NCBI GenBank assembly: GCA_900549775.1
Contig: URPR01000005.1
Location: 1 to 64,000, forward strand
Source of the DNA: an uncultured Oscillospiraceae bacterium
GTDB taxonomy: Bacteria > Bacillota > Clostridia > Oscillospirales > Acutalibacteraceae
DNA: 64,000 bases
Direction: 5' to 3'
Below are positions 25,062 through 34,720 of this stretch, one piece after another. Numbering within the stretch: position 1 is the first letter of the stretch; each line of letters opens with the position of its first letter. The translations under genes were made by a program, and so were the position numbers. Below the pieces are notes generated by a model, which made no database searches, was not told the DNA's origin, and saw only the letters and a list, made by a program, of their open reading frames with translations.

Positions 25062-26267
25062 TTGAAAAATTTTTTAAAAAGAACATGGGCAAAAGTAGAT
25101 TTAGATGCAATTGAAAATAATTTTTGGGAAATAAAAAGAGCTTTGAACGAGGGAACAAAGATAATGTGCGTACTAAAAGCTGACGCGTACGGACACGGGG
25201 CGGAAGCTCTAGCGCATTTGTATGAAGAGCTTGGAGCAGACTGGTTTGCGGTATCTAACATAGAAGAAGCGATTCAGTTGCGCGGCGACGGTATAACGAC
25301 TCCGATTTTAATACTGGGCTATACACCTGCAAATGAGGCTGTAAAGTTAAGTGAAAATAATATTTCACAGGCAGTTTTTTCAAAGAAATACGCTATGGAT
25401 CTTTCTAATGAAGCAAAAAGCAAGAATGTGAAAGTTAATGTACACATAAAATTAGACACTGGTATGAGTAGGTTAGGATTTTTATTTCAAGACGAAAACC
25501 GTGACAAATCGGCACTCGATGAGATAGAGTCAGTTTCAAAGCTGCCTAATTTGAATTTAGAGGGGATATTTACTCATTTTGCAGTGTCCGATGAACCCGG
25601 TTTTGGAGAAGAAAAAACTGCCGAACAGTACCATTTATTTAAGTTTGCTGTTGATAAACTTGAAGAAAGAAAAGTCCATATACCGCTGAAACACTGCAGC
25701 AACAGTGCTGGTATATTAAATTATAAAAATATGAATTTTGATATGGTAAGAGCCGGGATAATCTTATATGGATTATATCCATCAAACTTCAGAAAAACGG
25801 AGTTAAACTTAGTACCAGCTATGACATTAAAATCTGTGATTTCACTTATAAAAAAAGTTCCAGCGGGAACGAAAATAAGCTATGGGTGCACATATACCAC
25901 TAAGCGCGATACAAAAATAGCAACTGTACCTATAGGTTATGCAGATGGATACTTGAGGCTGTTTTCCGGCAAAGCGCATATTCTGGTTGATGGCAAAAGA
26001 GCCGCAGTTATAGGTAGAATTTGCATGGATCAGATGATGGTTGATGTTACGGATGTAGAAAATGTAAGTGAAAACAGCGAAGTTATCATTTTTGGAGGAG
26101 ACAAAGAAAACGCTGTAACTTTAGATGAACTTGCGAAAATAGCAAATACTATAAATTATGAATTACTGTGCATTTTAAGCAAACGAGTACCGAGAATATA
26201 TGTAAGAAAAAATCAGCTTGTAGATCAGCTAAATTATATATGTCCGGACAAAAATGACAATGAATAA
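25062..26267 (+). CDS. alr: Alanine racemase
   Basis: PLP enzyme converting L- to D-alanine for peptidoglycan. The PLP lysine lies in VLKADAYGHG (about residue 37). The second catalytic base is the tyrosine of SYGCTY (about 272), and the C-terminal CMDQMMVDVTD motif is present. Length is about 401 aa from TTG at 25062, slightly longer than the usual 370-390. An in-frame TTG at 25038 lies only eight bases after the -10 and is unlikely. AGGAG sits at 25044-25048, rather far from the start, so the exact start is uncertain. Confidence 0.93.
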   Translation: MKNFLKRTWAKVDLDAIENNFWEIKRALNEGTKIMCVLKADAYGHGAEALAHLYEELGADWFAVSNIEEAIQLRGDGITTPILILGYTPANEAVKLSENNISQAVFSKKYAMDLSNEAKSKNVKVNVHIKLDTGMSRLGFLFQDENRDKSALDEIESVSKLPNLNLEGIFTHFAVSDEPGFGEEKTAEQYHLFKFAVDKLEERKVHIPLKHCSNSAGILNYKNMNFDMVRAGIILYGLYPSNFRKTELNLVPAMTLKSVISLIKKVPAGTKISYGCTYTTKRDTKIATVPIGYADGYLRLFSGKAHILVDGKRAAVIGRICMDQMMVDVTDVENVSENSEVIIFGGDKENAVTLDELAKIANTINYELLCILSKRVPRIYVRKNQLVDQLNYICPDKNDNE

Positions 26268-26269
26268 TT

Positions 26270-26311
26270 AATTCTGGGTTTATGCGTTTAATTACACATA
26301 AACCCAGAATT
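26270..26311. terminator. Bidirectional terminator
   Basis: A 15-bp stem (AATTCTGGGTTTATG and its complement) with a 12-base loop, T-rich on the right. It lies between the convergent alr and ackA genes. Confidence 0.85.
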
Positions 26312-26312
26312 T

Positions 26313-27521
26313 TTATAATTTATTAACTATATCTTCAGTCTCTCTAGCGATCATAAGTTCTTCGTTTGTAGGAATGACAAAAACCTGCACTTTTGAGTTT
26401 TCGGTTGAAATTTTACCTTCCTTGCCGCGAATCATTGATTCGTTAAGCTTTTCGTCTATTTCAACACCTAAGTATTTTAAGGACTTACAAACTGCGGATC
26501 TGTGATAAGGTTGGTTTTCACCAAGACCGGCTGTAAATACTATGGCGTCACAACCGTTTAATGCAGCTACGTAAGATCCTATAAATTTAGTTATTTGATA
26601 TCTTAACATATCATGAGCTAAGATTGCTCTGTCGTTTCCATCTTGTGCTTCACTGGTTATGTCTCTGTCATCGCTGGAAACACCAGACACGCCCAAAAGA
26701 CCAGATTGTTTATTTAAAAGTTCGTTCATTTCCTTTGGCGTTTTACCTTCTTTTTCCGCTATGAATGTAACAACGGAAGGGTCCAGCGAACCGGTTCTAG
26801 TTCCCATCATGAAGCCGTCTAATGGCGTAAGCCCCATACTGGTATCGATAACTTTTCCTTTATTTATAGCGCAAATTGAAGAGCCGTTACCAAGATGACA
26901 TGTTATAATTTTTAAATCTTTGATATCCTTATGCATGAGTTCTGCACAGCGTTTGCTTACGTACTCGTGAGATGTCCCGTGGAACCCATATCTTCTTATT
27001 TTGTATTTTTCATAATATTCGTAAGGAATGGGGTACATATAAGCTTTTTCCGGCATAGTGGAATGAAAAGCTGTGTCGAAGACGGCAACTTGAGGAACTT
27101 TATTCCCGAAGATCTTCAAGCAGGCCTTTATGCCTTGAATATGTGCCGGGTTGTGCAAGGGTGCTAATGGTATCAAATCTTCTATTTCTTTGATAACTTC
27201 GTCATTTATTAAAGTAGACTCTAAGAATTTACTTCCGCCTTGCACAACCCTGTGACCTATTGCTGAAACTTCATCTATGCTCTTTATCACGCCATATTCT
27301 TCGTTTAGCAAAGCTTTGACTATGTAGCTGAAAGCTTCTGTATGGTCGTGCATAGGGGCATCTATTCTTTTGCTTACGCCTGAGTCGGTCTTATAAGTTA
27401 AAAAACTGCCATCAAGACCTATCCTTTCACAATTTCCTTTTGCAAGAGTCTTTTCATTTGACATATCGATCAATTGATATTTCAGAGATGAGCTACCTGC
27501 ATTAATAACAAGAATTTTCAT
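26313..27521 (-). CDS. ackA: Acetate kinase
   Basis: Makes ATP and acetate from acetyl phosphate and ADP, the main substrate-level phosphorylation step of acetate-producing fermenters. The ATG at 27519-27521 follows GGAGG; the protein has 402 aa, the family norm. Signatures are LVINAGSSSLKYQL at the N-terminus, HRVVQGG, FDTAFHSTMPE, RRYGFHGTSHEYV and CHLGNGSS. Phosphotransacetylase is not adjacent. The gene would provide the energy yield alongside the hydrogenase. Confidence 0.97.
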   Translation of the reverse strand: MKILVINAGSSSLKYQLIDMSNEKTLAKGNCERIGLDGSFLTYKTDSGVSKRIDAPMHDHTEAFSYIVKALLNEEYGVIKSIDEVSAIGHRVVQGGSKFLESTLINDEVIKEIEDLIPLAPLHNPAHIQGIKACLKIFGNKVPQVAVFDTAFHSTMPEKAYMYPIPYEYYEKYKIRRYGFHGTSHEYVSKRCAELMHKDIKDLKIITCHLGNGSSICAINKGKVIDTSMGLTPLDGFMMGTRTGSLDPSVVTFIAEKEGKTPKEMNELLNKQSGLLGVSGVSSDDRDITSEAQDGNDRAILAHDMLRYQITKFIGSYVAALNGCDAIVFTAGLGENQPYHRSAVCKSLKYLGVEIDEKLNESMIRGKEGKISTENSKVQVFVIPTNEELMIARETEDIVNKL

Positions 27522-27576
27522 TTTTACCTCCAAAATTTTATATTTCAATCAGCTTATTGCTGACGTACTGACAAAC

Positions 27577-28302
27577 TCATTTTACATCTACATACCCGAA
27601 TCCAGGCATAAACTTTTCAAGGAAATACTCAACTTCAGGCATATTCAAAGCGTGTAGTGATTTTATTATCCCTTTTTCTGCTGCCAGATAATCTCTGTTA
27701 CCAACAGCTTTCTCATTAAGACATTTTATGAGGGCAGATATTCTATCGGCAGCCTTGAGGAACTTAATATTTTGTGCTGGTTCTTTTTCTGGCATCAGCA
27801 AGTCATAGTAAGTATCTTTTAGAGACGGGGGCAAAGTATCCGACATTTCCTTTGCGGCGGCTTTTTCTATTTCTGCAAATCCATTCTTTATGTTTTTATT
27901 ATAGTGTATAGGTGACGGCAGATCTCCTGTTATAGTTTCTGTTGCATCGTGAAATAAAGCCAACATCGCTAGATGCTCAGGGTTTAAGTTTCCATTATAG
28001 TAAGTATTGCTTATGGTAGCTAAAGCATGCACAATGACGGCTGTTTCAAAACTATGTTCTTCCAAATTTTCGTATTTAGAATTATTAAATGTGTGCCATC
28101 TGTTTACATACTTCATTCTAGAAATTATTGAAAAGAAGGGATAAGTACCATCGGGCGTAGCTTCATTTACATGATTTTCTATTAATTTTTGATTTTGTAG
28201 GTTTTCGGCCGAAACTTTTAATATAATACTAGAAAATAAAAGCAAGACAGATATTAGCAAAGACAAACTTTTTTGAGCAACTGTAGATTTAAAATTTTTC
28301 AT
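27577..28302 (-). CDS. Secreted YfbR-like HD-domain nucleotidase
   Basis: 241 aa. From about residue 55 the protein matches the 5'-deoxynucleotidase YfbR closely: SRMKYVNRW (substrate-discriminating Arg-Trp), EENL..EHS, the HD pair in ALFHDATETITGDLP, and a late Asp in LKAADRISA. YfbR removes phosphate from dNMPs in the cytoplasm. Here a textbook signal peptide is added: KSTVAQKS, a hydrophobic core at residues 13-28 and a VSA cleavage site at 32. The catalytic domain is therefore predicted outside the membrane. It may scavenge nucleotides or act on a different substrate. AAGGA precedes the ATG. Confidence 0.8.
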   Translation of the reverse strand: MKNFKSTVAQKSLSLLISVLLLFSSIILKVSAENLQNQKLIENHVNEATPDGTYPFFSIISRMKYVNRWHTFNNSKYENLEEHSFETAVIVHALATISNTYYNGNLNPEHLAMLALFHDATETITGDLPSPIHYNKNIKNGFAEIEKAAAKEMSDTLPPSLKDTYYDLLMPEKEPAQNIKFLKAADRISALIKCLNEKAVGNRDYLAAEKGIIKSLHALNMPEVEYFLEKFMPGFGYVDVK

Positions 28303-28376
28303 TTCTGTACGTCCTTGTTTTATTTAAATTATATCATGAAGGAAAACTTGATGTAAAGTACTCGTATACTAAAATT

Positions 28377-28718
28377 TTAACTATTTTTCAAGACTTCAAT
28401 GAGATTATCTGGCGTACAAAAATATATAAAATCGTTTTCTTTTTTTATTATGTTACAGATTTTTTTAGTTTCATCATCCATACCTAAGTCAAGACAAATT
28501 ACCTTTTTATGGTCATTTTTAGATAACCATTTAGTTTGAAAGATGGCATCCCGTAAAAGTATTTCAGCCTCTTCACGATGTCCTGAAATTGGTATTATTA
28601 AAATATTGTTTTTATTCTTTTGGCTATTAAGAGAATTAACAACTGTTAGTTTAAAAAGCTCGATTAATCCGATAATGGATAAAACTGTTAGGAAAATACT
28701 GAGAATTATTTCTAACAT
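28377..28718 (-). CDS. Conserved-looking small membrane protein (113 aa)
   Basis: Not recognised by name. One N-terminal transmembrane helix (about residues 3-25) is followed by a compact cytoplasmic alpha/beta domain (ILIIPISGHREEAEILLRDA, then KKVICLDLGMDDETKKIC). GAGGAG precedes the ATG. The soluble part reads like a small Rossmann-type fold, but no catalytic motif stands out. It is transcribed away from nusA and lies upstream of the YfbR-like gene in the same direction, with a gap of 74 bases that shows no clear signal. Confidence 0.65.
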   Translation of the reverse strand: MLEIILSIFLTVLSIIGLIELFKLTVVNSLNSQKNKNNILIIPISGHREEAEILLRDAIFQTKWLSKNDHKKVICLDLGMDDETKKICNIIKKENDFIYFCTPDNLIEVLKNS

Positions 28719-28795
28719 TTATATCACTCCTCTGTACCCAAAATATGAAACCCAAATAAATTATGTTAATTGCGGGAAAAAATTTGTAAAATAAC

Positions 28796-28880
28796 TTGCG
28801 TTTTGCTTTAATGTATGTTAAACTTAATAAACGTTAGCGTAATATAAATTTCTCAAAAGAGTGGGCTCCCCCGCTCTTTT
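28796..28880 (+). promoter_or_regulatory. nusA promoter and leader hairpin
   Basis: A TTGCGT, 17-base spacer, TAAACT promoter (28796-28824) is followed by a hairpin at 28855-28880 (AAAAGAGTGGG paired with CCCGCTCTTTT, one G-T pair) and a T-rich tail. The hairpin stands 47 bases before the nusA start, inside the leader. It looks like an intrinsic terminator placed as an attenuator; NusA controlling its own operon by termination is known in other bacteria, but here it is inference. Confidence 0.5.
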
Positions 28881-28927
28881 GTTTATATTTCAAGTTAAAA
28901 CTTAATAAAATGGAGGCTAAATAAAAA

Positions 28928-29992
28928 ATGAACAGCAAAGAACTTTTTGAATCGTTGTCCTTATTAGAGGAAGAAAGGGGTATTTCTGTTGACTATATGT
29001 TTGAGAAAATAAAAAAAGCTATAGTTACAGCTTGTAAAAATAGCTACAATGGAAACGAGGACGTTATAATAAACGTGAACCCCAAACGTAATAAATTTGA
29101 CGTTTTTTTACAAAAGACTGTAGTTAACGACGTTACCGACCCGGGAAATGAAATCTCTTTACTGGAAGCGAGGAAAATCAGCGCAAATGCCGGAGTTGGT
29201 GAAAAAGTAGGTGTAAAATTAAACACAAAGGAATTTGGTAGAATAGCTGCACAAACAGCACGTAATATTATACGACAGGGCATAAGAGACGGCGAAAAAG
29301 ACGTAATGAAGCAGGAGTTTGAAAGTAGAAAAGGACAAATAGTTAGTGCTATAATAGAAAAAATAGATCCGAAAAGCGGGTCGGCAACTATAAGAATCGG
29401 AAAATCTGAATCTTATTTGCCAAAAAGTGAACTCTTACAATGCAACAACGTAAAAGAAGGCGATATTGTAAAGGTATATGTAGTTGATGTGAAGGAAACC
29501 GATAAAGGTCCGAAGGTTGTACTTTCTAGGACGCACCCTGATGTTATAAAAAAGATGTTTGAAAATGAAGTTCCCGAAATAGCAACCGGAGTAATTGAAA
29601 TAAAACAGATTGCGAGAGAATCCGGAGCTAGAACTAAAGTTTCTGTTTGCAGTCACGACGAAAATGTCGATGCTATTGGTTCTTGCATAGGCCCCAGAGG
29701 TGCTAGAATCGCAGCTATAATAAAAGAGCTGGGCGGAGAAAAAATAGATATAATTGAATATAGTGAAGACGTGGAAAAATATATTACAGCAGCACTTTCT
29801 CCGGCTGAAGTTTTGAAAGTTGAAGTGATCTCAGAAGATGCTCATACTTGCAGAGCAATTGTGCCGGACAGCCAACTGTCATTGGCAATAGGCAACAAAG
29901 GTCAAAACGCACGTCTAGCAGCTAGATTGACCGGCTGGAAAATAGATATAAAACCGGAAAGTGCGACTTTAGAATCTGGAGACACAGAGTAG
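28928..29992 (+). CDS. nusA: Transcription termination/antitermination factor NusA
   Basis: Binds RNA polymerase and nascent RNA to control pausing and termination. The 354-aa protein has the N-terminal polymerase-binding domain (1-about 125), an S1 domain (about 130-200, with GQIVSAIIEKI and SYLPKSELL) and two KH domains (CIGPRGARIAAI near 258 and AIGNKGQNARLAARL near 325). There is no acidic C-terminal repeat, as usual for Firmicutes. It opens the nusA-rnpM-L7Ae-infB operon. The rimP gene, usually just upstream, is not in this window's neighbourhood. Confidence 0.96.
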   Translation: MNSKELFESLSLLEEERGISVDYMFEKIKKAIVTACKNSYNGNEDVIINVNPKRNKFDVFLQKTVVNDVTDPGNEISLLEARKISANAGVGEKVGVKLNTKEFGRIAAQTARNIIRQGIRDGEKDVMKQEFESRKGQIVSAIIEKIDPKSGSATIRIGKSESYLPKSELLQCNNVKEGDIVKVYVVDVKETDKGPKVVLSRTHPDVIKKMFENEVPEIATGVIEIKQIARESGARTKVSVCSHDENVDAIGSCIGPRGARIAAIIKELGGEKIDIIEYSEDVEKYITAALSPAEVLKVEVISEDAHTCRAIVPDSQLSLAIGNKGQNARLAARLTGWKIDIKPESATLESGDTE

Positions 29993-30027
29993 CGTAAAGC
30001 AAAACGAAAAGAGAGGAAGAAGCAGGT

Positions 30028-30309
30028 TTGGCTAAAAAAAATCATATTCCCAGCCGCATGTGTGCGGGATGCAACCAAATGAAAGAAAAAAAGGAACTTA
30101 TACGTCTAGTACGAACTTTTAACCCGGATGGCAAAAAGGTTATATCCATCGACTTTACGTTCAAGGCACCGGGAAGAGGGATGTACCTTTGTAAAGACGC
30201 AGACTGTCTACGAAAACTAAGAAAAAATAAAAGAATAGAAAAAACAGTTTCATCAAAGGTCGACGAAAGCTTTTACGAAGAACTGGAGCGAATTGTTAAT
30301 GATAAATGA
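30028..30309 (+). CDS. rnpM: YlxR/RnpM family RNA-binding protein
   Basis: 93-aa basic protein of the YlxR family, recently linked in Bacillus to modulation of RNase P. Family features seen are the N-terminal RMCAGCNQMKEKKELIRLVR and the PGRGMYLC motif (usually GRGAY), with Cys pairs in CAGC and a late CLRKLRK. The start is TTG with AGAGGAAG. It lies between nusA and the L7Ae-like gene, overlapping the latter by 11 bases, the standard Firmicutes order. Confidence 0.9.
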   Translation: MAKKNHIPSRMCAGCNQMKEKKELIRLVRTFNPDGKKVISIDFTFKAPGRGMYLCKDADCLRKLRKNKRIEKTVSSKVDESFYEELERIVNDK

Positions 30310-30604
30310 TAAACTACTTAATTTCATTGGCATTTGCAAGAAGTCTGGGAGCTTAAATATTGGATATGATGCGGTATCTGACACAATAAAAAAGCGAAAG
30401 GCATTTCTGGTGCTAATAGCTGCAGATACTTCCGAAAAAACTCGCGACAACATAAAAAGATTAGCGGTTGATTTTTCTGTAGATTTAATGCAGATTAATG
30501 AAACGATCGATGACATATATATGGTATTGGGAAAAAGAGTGGCTGTAATTTCCGTTACCGATAAAAATTTAGCGAATAAACTAAAAGATTTACAGCATAA
30601 TTAG
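30299..30604 (+). CDS. L7Ae/L30e/S12e/Gadd45-type ribosomal protein (YlxQ-like)
   Basis: A 101-aa RNA-binding protein of the L7Ae family, expected to bind kink-turns and associate with the ribosome. The family pattern is visible: an N-terminal [21 protein letters not shown], then [13 protein letters not shown] and a late [15 protein letters not shown]. Its ATG at 30299 overlaps the rnpM 3' end, suggesting translational coupling. It sits just before infB, as YlxQ does in Bacillus. Confidence 0.88.
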   Translation: MINDKLLNFIGICKKSGSLNIGYDAVSDTIKKRKAFLVLIAADTSEKTRDNIKRLAVDFSVDLMQINETIDDIYMVLGKRVAVISVTDKNLANKLKDLQHN

Positions 30605-30617
30605 GAGGAACGCATTT

Positions 30618-33254
30618 ATGATGGTTAAATATAGAGTGCACGAAGTGGCTAAAGATTTAGGGGTTGCCAGCAAAGATATTATAGCCCTTTTGAAGGAAAA
30701 GCTCGGAGTAGAAAAGAAACATATGACAGCATTGTCGTCTGACGAATTAAGCTTCATATTTGAGTACTTTACGCAGAAAAATCAGGTTGAAAATTTTGAT
30801 AAATATTTTGCTCAAATGAAACCTGAAAATAAAACAGAAGAAAAACTTAAAAAAGAACCGGCTAAGAAAAAATCAACAGTATCTAAAAGCAAGAATGATT
30901 CAAAGCTTGAAAAAGAAAAAAGTTCCGAAAAAACTGAAAATGCAAAAGAGACTACTTCTTCTGTGCAAAAGAAAAAAGCAACAGAAGAACCATTACAGGA
31001 AGCTAAAAAGGCTATTGCAAAAAAAGAACCAGTAAAAGAAGAAAAACGACCTGAGGCTAAATCAAAGGCAGAAAGGCAATTTAAACAACCCGTAAAAGAA
31101 ACAAAAGTTGCGGCAAAAGACATTATTAATAAAGAAAAAAGCTATGTTGAGAAAAAATCAAGTAGTGTAAATGCAAGTAAAAATGTAAAGAATAAGTCAA
31201 CTGAAACTAAAGGGACTGCGACTTTTCGTAGAGAAACTCCAAAAGAAATTTCAAATAAGAGTGCGGAAGCTCAAAAGAAGAAACCAGCTGGACGCATAAT
31301 AGATACAAGGTCAGCACACGTTGACATAGAGAGATATAACGAGAAGTATGACAGGTTAGCGTCTGAGAAAATGCACACCGACAATACTGTAAGAAAACAA
31401 AAAATAAATCAAAAATCGCACAACAGAGGCAAAATAAGAAGTGCAAAAAGAGAAACAGAAGCCGAAAGGTTAAAGAGAATCGCGCTTGAAAGAAAAAATA
31501 AACCTATTACAGTTTCTATTCCTTCTGAAATAACTGTAGGTGAGTTGGCACTTAGGCTGAAAGCTACGGCCGCAGAGGTTATTAAAAAGTTAATGATGAT
31601 GGGCACGATGGCTTCTATAAACGATGTTATAGATTTCGATACAGCAAGTTTAGTTGCGATGGAATTTCACGCTAAAGTGGAAAAAGAAGTTGAAATTACC
31701 ATAGAAGAAAGAATAATAGACGACAGTGAAGATGCTGATGAAAACTTAACTCCAAGAGCACCGATTGTCGTAGTTATGGGGCATGTTGACCATGGAAAGA
31801 CTTCGCTCTTGGACGCTATAAGAAAAGCAAATGTTACATCGACTGAAGCAGGAGGAATCACTCAACATATAGGCGCATACAGAGTAAACTTAAACGGCAA
31901 ATATATAACTTTCTTGGATACTCCGGGACACGAGGCATTTACCACTATGAGAGCACGTGGAGCTCAAGTCACGGATATAGCGATATTGGTCGTGGCGGCG
32001 GATGACGGAATAATGCCTCAAACAGTGGAAGCCATAAATCATGCAAAAGCTGCCGGTGTTTCAATGATTGTAGCTATAAATAAAATGGATAAACCTGGTG
32101 CTAATCCGGAAAATATAAAACAACAGTTGACAGAGCATGAGATTATACCGGAAGAATGGGGCGGAGATGTACCTTGCATACCGGTATCGGCTAAAAAAAG
32201 AGAAGGTATAGAGGATCTTCTCGAGATGGTAAACTTGATAGCTGAAATGAAAGAGTTGAAAGCAAATAAAGATAGAGCAGCAAAAGGTACGGTTATTGAA
32301 GCAAGACTGGACAAAGGCAGAGGCCCTGTAGCAACAATGTTGGTTCAAAACGGAACTTTAAAGGTAGGAGATATAGTTGTAGCTGGCACTGCTGTTGGCA
32401 AAGTTCGCGCTATGACAAATGATTTAGGGCAAAGGGTGAAATCAGCTGGTCCTTCTGTGCCAGTAGAGATCACGGGGCTTGATACAGTACCTCAGGGTGG
32501 AGACAAGTTCAACGCAGTATCTGATGAGAGATTGGCGAGAGAACTGGTAGAACAAAGGAAAAACAAGATTAAGGAAGAGCAGTTTAACTCTAGAACTAAA
32601 GTTACATTAGATAACCTGTTTGACCAGATGCAACAAGGCGATATAAAGGAACTTAAAATAATAGTAAAGGCAGATGTTCAAGGATCTGTTGAAGCAGTTA
32701 GACAGTCGCTAGAGAGGCTGAGCAACTCAGAGGTACGAGTAAATGTAATTCATGGTGCAGTTGGTGCTATAAATGAATCTGATGTTATGCTTGCTAGTGC
32801 ATCAAATGCGATTATAGTGGGATTTAACGTAAGACCGGAATCACAGGCAGAGGAAAATGCTAAGTTAAACGGCGTGGATATGCGTCTGTACAGAATAATT
32901 TATAATTGCATAGATGAAATAACTGCAGCAATGAAAGGTATGTTGGCTCCGAAAGTTAGAGAAGTTCAATTAGGCAAGGCTGAGTGCCGTCAGGTATATA
33001 AAATTTCCAGTGTAGGTACTATTGCAGGGTGCTATGTAACAGAAGGAAAAATCACTAGAAACGCGCAAATTAGAGTAGTAAGAGATGGCATAGTTATAAC
33101 CGAAGATTCTATTTTGTCACTTAAGAGGTTTAAAGATGATGCGAAGGAAGTTGCTCAAGGCTATGAGTGCGGAATAGGACTTGAAAAGTTTAACGATATT
33201 AAGGAAAATGATGTGTTTGAAGCGTTTATTATGGAAGAGTACCGAGAAGACTGA
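30618..33254 (+). CDS. infB: Translation initiation factor IF-2
   Basis: GTPase that brings fMet-tRNA to the 30S subunit and joins 50S; 878 aa. Layout: N-terminal IF2N domain (about 1-55), a long Lys/Glu/Ala-rich linker (about 65-290), a second IF2N domain (about 300-355), then the G domain with GHVDHGKT (about 389-396), DTPGHEAF and NKMDKPG, and domains II-IV. GGAGG lies before tandem ATG codons at 30618 and 30621. The gap to rbfA holds cloverleaf E, which would be transcribed with this operon. Confidence 0.97.
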   Translation: MMVKYRVHEVAKDLGVASKDIIALLKEKLGVEKKHMTALSSDELSFIFEYFTQKNQVENFDKYFAQMKPENKTEEKLKKEPAKKKSTVSKSKNDSKLEKEKSSEKTENAKETTSSVQKKKATEEPLQEAKKAIAKKEPVKEEKRPEAKSKAERQFKQPVKETKVAAKDIINKEKSYVEKKSSSVNASKNVKNKSTETKGTATFRRETPKEISNKSAEAQKKKPAGRIIDTRSAHVDIERYNEKYDRLASEKMHTDNTVRKQKINQKSHNRGKIRSAKRETEAERLKRIALERKNKPITVSIPSEITVGELALRLKATAAEVIKKLMMMGTMASINDVIDFDTASLVAMEFHAKVEKEVEITIEERIIDDSEDADENLTPRAPIVVVMGHVDHGKTSLLDAIRKANVTSTEAGGITQHIGAYRVNLNGKYITFLDTPGHEAFTTMRARGAQVTDIAILVVAADDGIMPQTVEAINHAKAAGVSMIVAINKMDKPGANPENIKQQLTEHEIIPEEWGGDVPCIPVSAKKREGIEDLLEMVNLIAEMKELKANKDRAAKGTVIEARLDKGRGPVATMLVQNGTLKVGDIVVAGTAVGKVRAMTNDLGQRVKSAGPSVPVEITGLDTVPQGGDKFNAVSDERLARELVEQRKNKIKEEQFNSRTKVTLDNLFDQMQQGDIKELKIIVKADVQGSVEAVRQSLERLSNSEVRVNVIHGAVGAINESDVMLASASNAIIVGFNVRPESQAEENAKLNGVDMRLYRIIYNCIDEITAAMKGMLAPKVREVQLGKAECRQVYKISSVGTIAGCYVTEGKITRNAQIRVVRDGIVITEDSILSLKRFKDDAKEVAQGYECGIGLEKFNDIKENDVFEAFIMEEYRED

Positions 33255-33274
33255 TTTAGAAAGCTTAACTTGGA

Positions 33275-33366
33275 CGCTTGCGCCCGCCGGCCTCTGGCCG
33301 GCGGCGCAAAGCATCGAAAAATTTTCGATGCTTTGCGCAGACCAAATTTTTTGGTCTGCGCAAGCG
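33275..33366. repeat. Cloverleaf palindromic element E
   Basis: Outer stem 33275-33282 with 33359-33366 (CGCTTGCG/CGCAAGCG). Arm 1 is 33284-33304 (9-bp GC-only stem, TCT loop), arm 2 is 33305-33337 (16-bp stem around one base) and arm 3 is 33338-33358 (9-bp stem, three-base loop). Only 33283 is unpaired. It lies between infB and rbfA, within an operon, with no T-run after it on the coding strand. It is much richer in GC than its surroundings. Confidence 0.88.
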
Positions 33367-33408
33367 CTTAGTGCTGTACTTCAAAATTGATAGAGAGGAA
33401 GGTAAAAA

Positions 33409-33762
33409 ATGTCAGGACATAGAATAGAGCGTATAAATGAAGATATTAAAAGAGAGTTATCGGCTATATTTCGTGAACTAAAAGACCCAAGAGTAACGGA
33501 AAGTTTTGTAAGTATAGTCAGGGTAGAAGTAACAAACGATTTGTCGTACTGCAACGTATATGTGAGTGCGATAGAAGGGCTTGATAAAGCGAAAATATCA
33601 GTAGAAGGATTAAAATCCGCTAGCGGATATATAAAAAGAGAACTAGGTCATAGATTAGACTTGCGCCATATTCCGGAACTTGTTTTCCACGCTACAGACT
33701 CAATAGAATACGGTGCAAACATTTCAAAGATATTAAATGATTTAAATGGTGATAGAGAATGA
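33409..33762 (+). CDS. rbfA: 30S ribosome-binding factor RbfA
   Basis: Single KH-type protein of 117 aa that binds immature 30S subunits and helps 16S rRNA processing, important in the cold. The family start (HRIERINEDIKRELSAIFRELKDPRV) and the C-terminal LRHIPELVFHATDSIEYGANIS are intact. GAGAGGAAGG precedes the ATG. Its stop overlaps the nrnA start (ATGA), so the two are translationally coupled. Confidence 0.95.
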   Translation: MSGHRIERINEDIKRELSAIFRELKDPRVTESFVSIVRVEVTNDLSYCNVYVSAIEGLDKAKISVEGLKSASGYIKRELGHRLDLRHIPELVFHATDSIEYGANISKILNDLNGDRE

Positions 33763-34706
33763 ATATAACTCTTTCTGAAATATCCAGCCTATTGTGCAGC
33801 AAGGACAACTTTTACATTTTGACACATCAGTACCCCGATGGAGATACTCTGGGGTCAGGTTTTGCCTTATGTATGGCGTTACAAAAGATGGGGAAAATGG
33901 CTAAAGTTCTTTGCAATGACGAAATTCCTAAAAAGTACAATATTTTATTAAATAATATAAAAACTCAAAATTTTGCTCCACAGTATATCATTAGTGTAGA
34001 CGTAGCGGATACGCAGTTGTTGGGAGAAAAGCTACAACAAGAGTATAAAGATAAAATAGACCTATCTATAGATCATCATTCTTCTGGAAAAAACTTTGCA
34101 AAGTTTAGCTATACAGAGCCCGATTCTGCGGCAACAGCTGAAATTATATACGCGCTGTTAAACCTCATGAATGTTGAGATAGATAAAAATATAGCTACGT
34201 GCCTATACACGGGTATATCGACCGATACTGGGTGCTTTAAGTATGCCAATGCTACTGCGAGATCATACAGGATAGCTGCGGATCTTTTAGAAACTGGCAT
34301 AGATGCATGCGGAATAAATAGGCTTATGTTTGACATGAAATCTCGGGAACGTCTTGAGATTGAACGCGAAGTTCTTGATTCTATGGAATTTTTCTATAAT
34401 AACAAATGTGCATTGGTTTATACTACTTTAGACATGATGAAAAAAGCACATGTCACTGATTCAGACATAGAAGGTTTAGCGTCTATACCCAGGCAGGTTG
34501 AAGGTGTTCTAATAGGTATTACCATGCGCGAAAAAAAAGATGGCACTTTCAAAATATCAGTCAGGACAGCTGAAACGATCAGTGCAAATTTGATCTGCGA
34601 ACGCTTTGGAGGAGGTGGGCATCCCTGTGCAGGAGGGTGTTCAATCGCTGGGAATTTGAATGAGGTAAAGCAAAAAATTATAAATGAAATAAAAGATTTT
34701 ATATGA
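33759..34706 (+). CDS. nrnA: Bifunctional oligoribonuclease/PAP phosphatase NrnA-like
   Basis: DHH/DHHA1 phosphoesterase of 315 aa that degrades short RNA fragments and may dephosphorylate pAp. Metal-binding motifs are HQYPDGDTLGSG (about 24-35), DVADT, IDHHSSG (about 107-113) and STDTGCF, and the DHHA1 substrate loop ends FGGGGHPCAGG (about 286-296). It overlaps rbfA by four bases and precedes truB by 14, the standard Firmicutes order. Confidence 0.93.
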   Translation: MNITLSEISSLLCSKDNFYILTHQYPDGDTLGSGFALCMALQKMGKMAKVLCNDEIPKKYNILLNNIKTQNFAPQYIISVDVADTQLLGEKLQQEYKDKIDLSIDHHSSGKNFAKFSYTEPDSAATAEIIYALLNLMNVEIDKNIATCLYTGISTDTGCFKYANATARSYRIAADLLETGIDACGINRLMFDMKSRERLEIEREVLDSMEFFYNNKCALVYTTLDMMKKAHVTDSDIEGLASIPRQVEGVLIGITMREKKDGTFKISVRTAETISANLICERFGGGGHPCAGGCSIAGNLNEVKQKIINEIKDFI

Positions 34707-34720
34707 TCAAGAGGTAATAA

